From assembly GCF_048820915.1 (NCBI RefSeq), contig NZ_JBMERR010000025.1:4981-68980 (forward strand): a stretch of 64,000 nt of DNA. The letters run 5' to 3'. This document shows positions 60,038 to 64,000 of this stretch, in pieces; positions within the stretch are counted from its first letter, which is position 1, and each line of letters begins with the position of its first letter. The notes under the pieces were generated by a model. The model worked only from the letters and a program-made list of their open reading frames with translations. It did no database searches and was not told where the DNA came from. A program made the position numbers and the translations under genes. The DNA is from Cribrihabitans_A pelagius (GTDB taxonomy: Bacteria > Pseudomonadota > Alphaproteobacteria > Rhodobacterales > Rhodobacteraceae).

Positions 60038-60140
60038 GGGAGGGCTCCCGCCCCCGCGGCCGCCCGGCTTTGCCGGACTGCCAGGCCCAACCGGAAGAGC
60101 CATTTTTGCAGAAAATGGCGTATGACGGGCGGGAGTGCCC
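60038..60140. repeat. Palindromic repeat element (family P, copy 3, compact)
   Basis: GGGAGGGCTCCCGCCC (60038-60053) and GGGCGGGAGTGCCC (60127-60140) are inverted outer arms. Inside are the perfect hairpin GCCATTTT-TGCAG-AAAATGGC (60099-60119), the block GGCCCAACCGG (TTGGGCC on the other strand) and a GC-rich stem CCGGCTTTGCCGG. The order arm - hairpin - TTGGG is the same as in the left arm of the 56.4-kb element; this copy has no poly-G tract. It lies 50 bases from the end of apt. Confidence 0.65.
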
Positions 60141-60189
60141 GCGCCGGCACCCATGTCAGCCGAGGGAGCAGAGCCGGCGGGCGCGGTGC

Positions 60190-60729
60190 TCAGAGGCCCT
60201 CGAACTCGCAGAGCACATGCACGTCCATGCCCATGTCTTCGAGCAGCTTGCGGCCGCCCAGCTCCGGCAGGTCGACGATGAAGGCGCAGGAGACGATCTC
60301 GCCCCCCAGCCGCTGGATCAGCTTGATGCCCGCGCCCGCGGTGCCGCCGGTGGCCAGCAGGTCGTCGACCACCAGCACCTTCTCGCCTGGCTGGATGGCG
60401 TCGTCGTGGATTTCCACGATCGCCTCGCCGTATTCCAGCTTGTAGTCCTGGCTGATGGTGGTGCCGGGCAGCTTCCCCTTCTTGCGGATCGGCACGAAGC
60501 CGACGCTGAGCTGATGCGCAATCGCCCCGCCCAGGATGAAGCCGCGCGCCTCGAGCCCCACCACCTTGTCGATCTGCTCACCGGCATAGGGGTGCAGCAT
60601 CTGGTCAATTGCCATGCGGAAGCCGCGCGGATCGGCAAACAGCGTGGTCACGTCGCGGAACATGATGCCCTCGTGCGGGAAGTCGACGATGGTGCGGATA
60701 TAGTCCTTGACGGCGGATTTCTTCGGCAT
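60190..60729 (-). CDS. apt: Adenine phosphoribosyltransferase
   Basis: Apt makes AMP from adenine and PRPP. The 179-residue protein has the type I PRTase fold with the PRPP motif VLVVDDLLATGGTAGAG (about 125-141), FPHEGIMFRDVTTLF near the N-terminus and GLEARGFILGGAIAHQL. The ATG at 60729 has AAGGAG twelve bases upstream, which decides the start; the longer upstream reading is not conserved. With mtnP on the same strand it completes recovery of adenine from methylthioadenosine. Confidence 0.95.
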   Translation of the reverse strand: MPKKSAVKDYIRTIVDFPHEGIMFRDVTTLFADPRGFRMAIDQMLHPYAGEQIDKVVGLEARGFILGGAIAHQLSVGFVPIRKKGKLPGTTISQDYKLEYGEAIVEIHDDAIQPGEKVLVVDDLLATGGTAGAGIKLIQRLGGEIVSCAFIVDLPELGGRKLLEDMGMDVHVLCEFEGL

Positions 60730-60884
60730 GGCGGGGCTCCTTGCGGCGGAACGGTGAGGATAAGCGGCCCCCTCGGGCCGGACCCCGCGGGTTTGGCCGA
60801 AGCGGCGCGCGCTTGCAAGAGGGAAGGGCCGACAGATGCGGCAATTGCCCGGCTCAGGCTGCGCCAGGGGCGCAGAAGAGGGCT

Positions 60885-61897
60885 TCAGCCCTGACGCGGC
60901 CGCTTGCGGGCGGGCCAGCGCAGCAGCAGCTCCAGCGGCCCGTGGCGGGCGGCCTTTAGCCAAGCCTTGGCATAGAGCATAGACAGCGCGCAGAACCCCG
61001 CCCCGAGGCCCAGAACCTCCCCGTTTTTCAGGCTGCCGTCCAGCAGCCCGGCGGCCTCAAGCGCACCCATGCCAAGCAGAATATGCGCCGCATAAAGCGT
61101 CAGAGCCTGCCGCCCGGGCGCGGCGAGCCATCCGGCAAGCACGCCCGGCAGCCGCGGCGTAACAAGCAGCAGCAGCCCGATCGCCGCCGCAGCGCTGCCG
61201 CTGGCGGAAAGGATGTAGAACGGTCCCGGCGGCACTGGCGCGGTGCCTGCAAGCTCGGCCAGTTCCGGGTCCTGCACGGTTTGCGCGGGCAGCATGCCAA
61301 GCGCCGCCACGAGCAAACCTCCCGCTGCCAGCCCCGCCTGCACCCGCGGTGCGGAAAGACGCAGCCGCCCGATCCACATGCCGGTGAACAGGAAGGCGAC
61401 CCAGGGAAACACCGGGTGCCAGCCGTTAAAGAAGGTGTTCCGCAGGAACCCCTCCAGCGTCCAGAAATCCCGGTAGGCAAGGCTCTCCCAGTCCCAATGC
61501 GCCTCGTAGTCCAGCAGGACAAAGCCCGCGAGGCTGACCAGAACCGCCGCAGCCGCCGCCCAGAGCAGTGCGCTGCGCGGCGCGGTCAGAAAAGGCAGCG
61601 CGCAGAGGAAATAGACCGCGTAGAAATGATGTCAGCGTCGAAGATAGTGAGGTTCATGAGCCCCAGCGCGAAGAGGATCAGCGCCCGCAGGGTGAGCGTG
61701 CCGCGCGCGGGTCCCGCCAGCGCAAGCCCGGCGCCCGCCAGCACCACGAAGAGCGCGGCCGCCCGGCCCTCAAGGGCCGAGATCAGCGCCGAAGCCGCGC
61801 CCGCGTCCTCCGCTACCCCGGCGGCAACCCGGAAGTTCACTAGCACCATGCCGCAGAAGGCAAGAAATCACGCAATGTCCAACCCGATCAGGCGCAC
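60885..61897 (-). pseudogene. Decayed membrane acyltransferase-like gene (DUF418/DUF1624-type)
   Basis: A single membrane-protein reading frame is split by two lesions. From a GTG at 61897 the frame reads V-R-L-I-G-L-D-I-A and then hits a TGA (61868-61870), probably a former CGA arginine codon, before continuing FLAFCGMVLVNFRVAAG. Near 61,625-61,632 (DADI | FYAVYFLCALPFL) the frame shifts, consistent with loss of one or four bases. The remainder runs intact to 60885 with about seven hydrophobic helices (VFPWVAFLFTGMWIG, LYAAHILLGMGALEAAG). The family resembles DUF418/heparan-acetyltransferase-like membrane proteins. It lies between apt and mtnP. A sequencing error could explain one lesion but is less likely to explain both. 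Confidence 0.75.
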
Positions 61898-62006
61898 GCC
61901 ACCCTCCCGCCCGTTTGCCGCACGGACTCAAGAATGCCGTTTGGGCGTTGAGAAGAAAGAGGAACGTGCAACACTCCAGCCTCAAATCCGGACTACCGTG
62001 CCGCAA

Positions 62007-62173
62007 GCGCGGAACAAGGCCGCAAGGCCGCCGCGCATCGCCGGCGCACGCATGCGGCGGCGATTTGGTGAGGCTGGGCGCTCCCTCGCAAGGGTTCACG
62101 GACGTGGCCGGGATAAACTGCCAGTCACGCCTGTTGGGTCGCCCCCTGCGCACGTCGGCAACGCGCGGCTCAT
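62007..62173 (+). repeat. Dispersed intergenic repeat (family A, copy 3)
   Basis: GCGCGGAACAAGGCCGCAAGG, CGGCGGCGATTTGGTGAGG, GGACGTGGCCGGGATAAACTG and ACGCGCGGCTCATG match the copy at 26,259-26,428 block by block. It fills most of the 357-base gap between the acyltransferase pseudogene and mtnP. Nothing else is recognised in the gap. Confidence 0.75.
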
Positions 62174-62254
62174 GCCCCGTTCGGAAGGACCGGCGCGCCG
62201 GAGGGTCGAGGACAGCCAGCCCTCGCGGTCTGCACCCGGCGCACCCTGCCTGGC

Positions 62255-63118
<864 letters not shown>

Positions 63119-63323
63119 GGTCTCCTGGGTCACGCGTCCTGCTCCTGTCTGGTGCTGCTGGGTGCGATATGCGCAAGCGGGGCGGCCTTTGGCAAGCCCA
63201 AGGCGGGAGAATGGGGGGTGACTTGCGTGCACCGCCTGTCCGCCGCCTGTATATTGGTCGGCTGCCGGAAGGCTGGATGACTCTAGCGGGGATATCTTTT
63301 AGCAAGAGAAAAGGGCGAGAAGC

Positions 63324-63878
63324 CTATTCGCGCCGGATGATCCCGGTCAGAGCGGCGGCGCCGAAGGCGGTGACGATCCAGCCTGCCGTGATGAAGACCC
63401 AGCGAAGCCACCAGAGTTGCTTGCCCCACCAACCACGCTCAGTTGAGGGGGTCCAGGCCTCTGATTGGCCAAGGTCGAGGATCGGGATTACGAGGTCGGC
63501 GGCATATGCATAACGGTTAAATGTTTCCCAGTCCTTTCCCGGTATGGAGTGCGACCATTCAGACGCTGGATTTGCTGACGTACCGGCGAACTTCGCCCAC
63601 CCAGATGAGATCAGCACCGGGCCAGAGTTAGGAGCAAAGCTGCCTTCTTCCCACGCCATGTGTGTGGGATAGGTGGCGCCAATCCAGAGGGCAACCAGCC
63701 AAATCAGGCTGAGTTCCGGGCGGTAACCGTGGCCTGTGACGTAAAACGAAATACCATGCCAAGTTCGCCGGCACAAAATCTCAAGATCGCGCCAGATGCT
63801 GAGAAGGCCTATAACGATGTCGCCATTAGGCTTAACGATGCGATTTTCGCGGGCTTGTTCACGTAATCTTTGGGCTAG
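63324..63878 (-). pseudogene. C-terminal remnant of a membrane protein, truncated by an insertion sequence
   Basis: The - strand frame ending at 63324 encodes about 184 residues of a protein's C-terminus: LAQRLREQAREN..., GYRPELSLIWLVALWIGATY (first helix), SIPGKDWETFNRYAYAADLVIPILDLGQSEAW, then GKQLWWLRWVFITAGWIVTAFGAAALTGIIRRE (second helix). The ETFxxxAYAADLVIPxxDLGQ and LRWxxxxAGW blocks resemble the membrane-anchored C-terminus of large proteins with N-terminal beta-helix or pentapeptide-like repeats seen in this family (recollection, not searched). Upstream, the frame runs directly into the insertion-sequence end at about 63,878, so the N-terminal part is separated or lost. A TTG at 63774-63776 could start a 150-residue product, but without a ribosome binding site. 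Confidence 0.6.
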
Positions 63879-64000
63879 GGTCAGGACCCATTGATTTTCG
63901 GCTATCGGTATGATTCACGGCTCGAAAACGAGCGGTGACCATGTCTGATCTTTTCTGGCTAACTGACGCGCAGATGGCGCGCCTTGAGCCTTTCTTCCCC
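63878..64000 (+). mobile_element. Left end of an IS5-family (IS427-like) insertion sequence
   Basis: CTA immediately precedes GGGTCAGGACCCATTGATT, a terminal-repeat-like sequence, 63 bases upstream of a transposase start. The interrupted membrane-protein frame stops being conserved here. A TA target duplication is usual for this IS group; the right end lies outside the window, so it cannot be confirmed. Confidence 0.65.
63941..64000 (+). CDS. IS5-family transposase, N-terminal 20 residues
   Basis: The frame starts at ATG 63941 and reads MSDLFWLTDAQMARLEPFFP up to the window edge. This is the characteristic N-terminus of IS5/IS427-group transposases, whose first frame is often joined to a second one by frameshifting. 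GCGGTGACC precedes the ATG. The remainder, including the DDE residues, lies outside the window. Confidence 0.85.
   Translation, partial: MSDLFWLTDAQMARLEPFFP

Overview
The window is chromosomal DNA from a GC-rich alphaproteobacterium, most likely a Roseobacter-group Rhodobacteraceae (Leisingera/Phaeobacter/Ruegeria-like). This is inferred from the gene order ruv - tol-pal - tilS - ftsH, the aa3 oxidase cluster ctaC-ctaB-(small membrane protein)-ctaG-ctaE, the Fhs/FolD pair, a complete Tad pilus locus and intergenic repeats of a type familiar from this family. It is mostly core genome, punctuated by short repeat-rich intergenic islands. No rRNA, tRNA, CRISPR array or prophage was seen.

Left third (1-22,350, almost all + strand): the 3' end of priA, an MFS permease, prmA, a small membrane protein, a candidate structured RNA (6S-like) with a clear terminator, and a DUF1127 gene on the - strand. 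Then comes the Holliday-junction operon ruvC-ruvA-[GIY-YIG protein]-ruvB. The GIY-YIG nuclease gene lies between ruvA and ruvB and is translationally coupled to ruvB, and the ruvC/ruvA junction carries a 17-bp tandem duplication. After a palindromic repeat island follow a hypothetical gene, thpR, ybgC, tolQ-tolR-tolA-tolB, pal, cpoB, tilS and ftsH (cell-envelope energisation, tRNA-Ile lysidine synthesis, membrane proteolysis), then a MOSC protein and the one-carbon genes fhs and folD.

Middle (22,500-46,550, mostly - strand): a hotdog thioesterase; pdeM and the Lhr-like helicase of the ligase-associated DNA repair set, without the ligase; and a Tad/Flp pilus locus. In transcription order the locus is flp, flp, a divergent pilin, cpaB, cpaC, an OmpA-like protein, cpaE, tadA, tadB, tadC, two TPR lipoproteins, cpaA and an AAA ATPase. 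A lytic transglycosylase and a membrane protein sit on the + strand, followed by a 3-oxoacid CoA-transferase pair, topA and dprA on the - strand.

Right part (46,750-64,000): tldD diverges from the cytochrome oxidase operon across a region with a good FNR-type box. ctaC, ctaB, a CoxF-like protein, ctaG, ctaE and surf1 run into thrC, an M16 peptidase and a GNAT acetyltransferase. From about 55,900 the sequence becomes accessory: a palindromic element whose poly-G/poly-C centre broke the assembly (N run), several repeat families, a metallo-beta-lactamase-fold protein, an FAD oxidase, apt and mtnP (adenine salvage) flanking a decayed acyltransferase pseudogene, and a membrane-protein gene truncated by the left end of an IS5/IS427-type insertion sequence at the window edge.

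The most unusual signals are the GIY-YIG gene inside the ruv operon and a family of long palindromic elements (7,943-8,278; 56,387-56,582; 60,038-60,140) with conserved outer arms and small perfect hairpins, two of them with homopolymeric G tracts. All function calls come from reading motifs; no database search was run.
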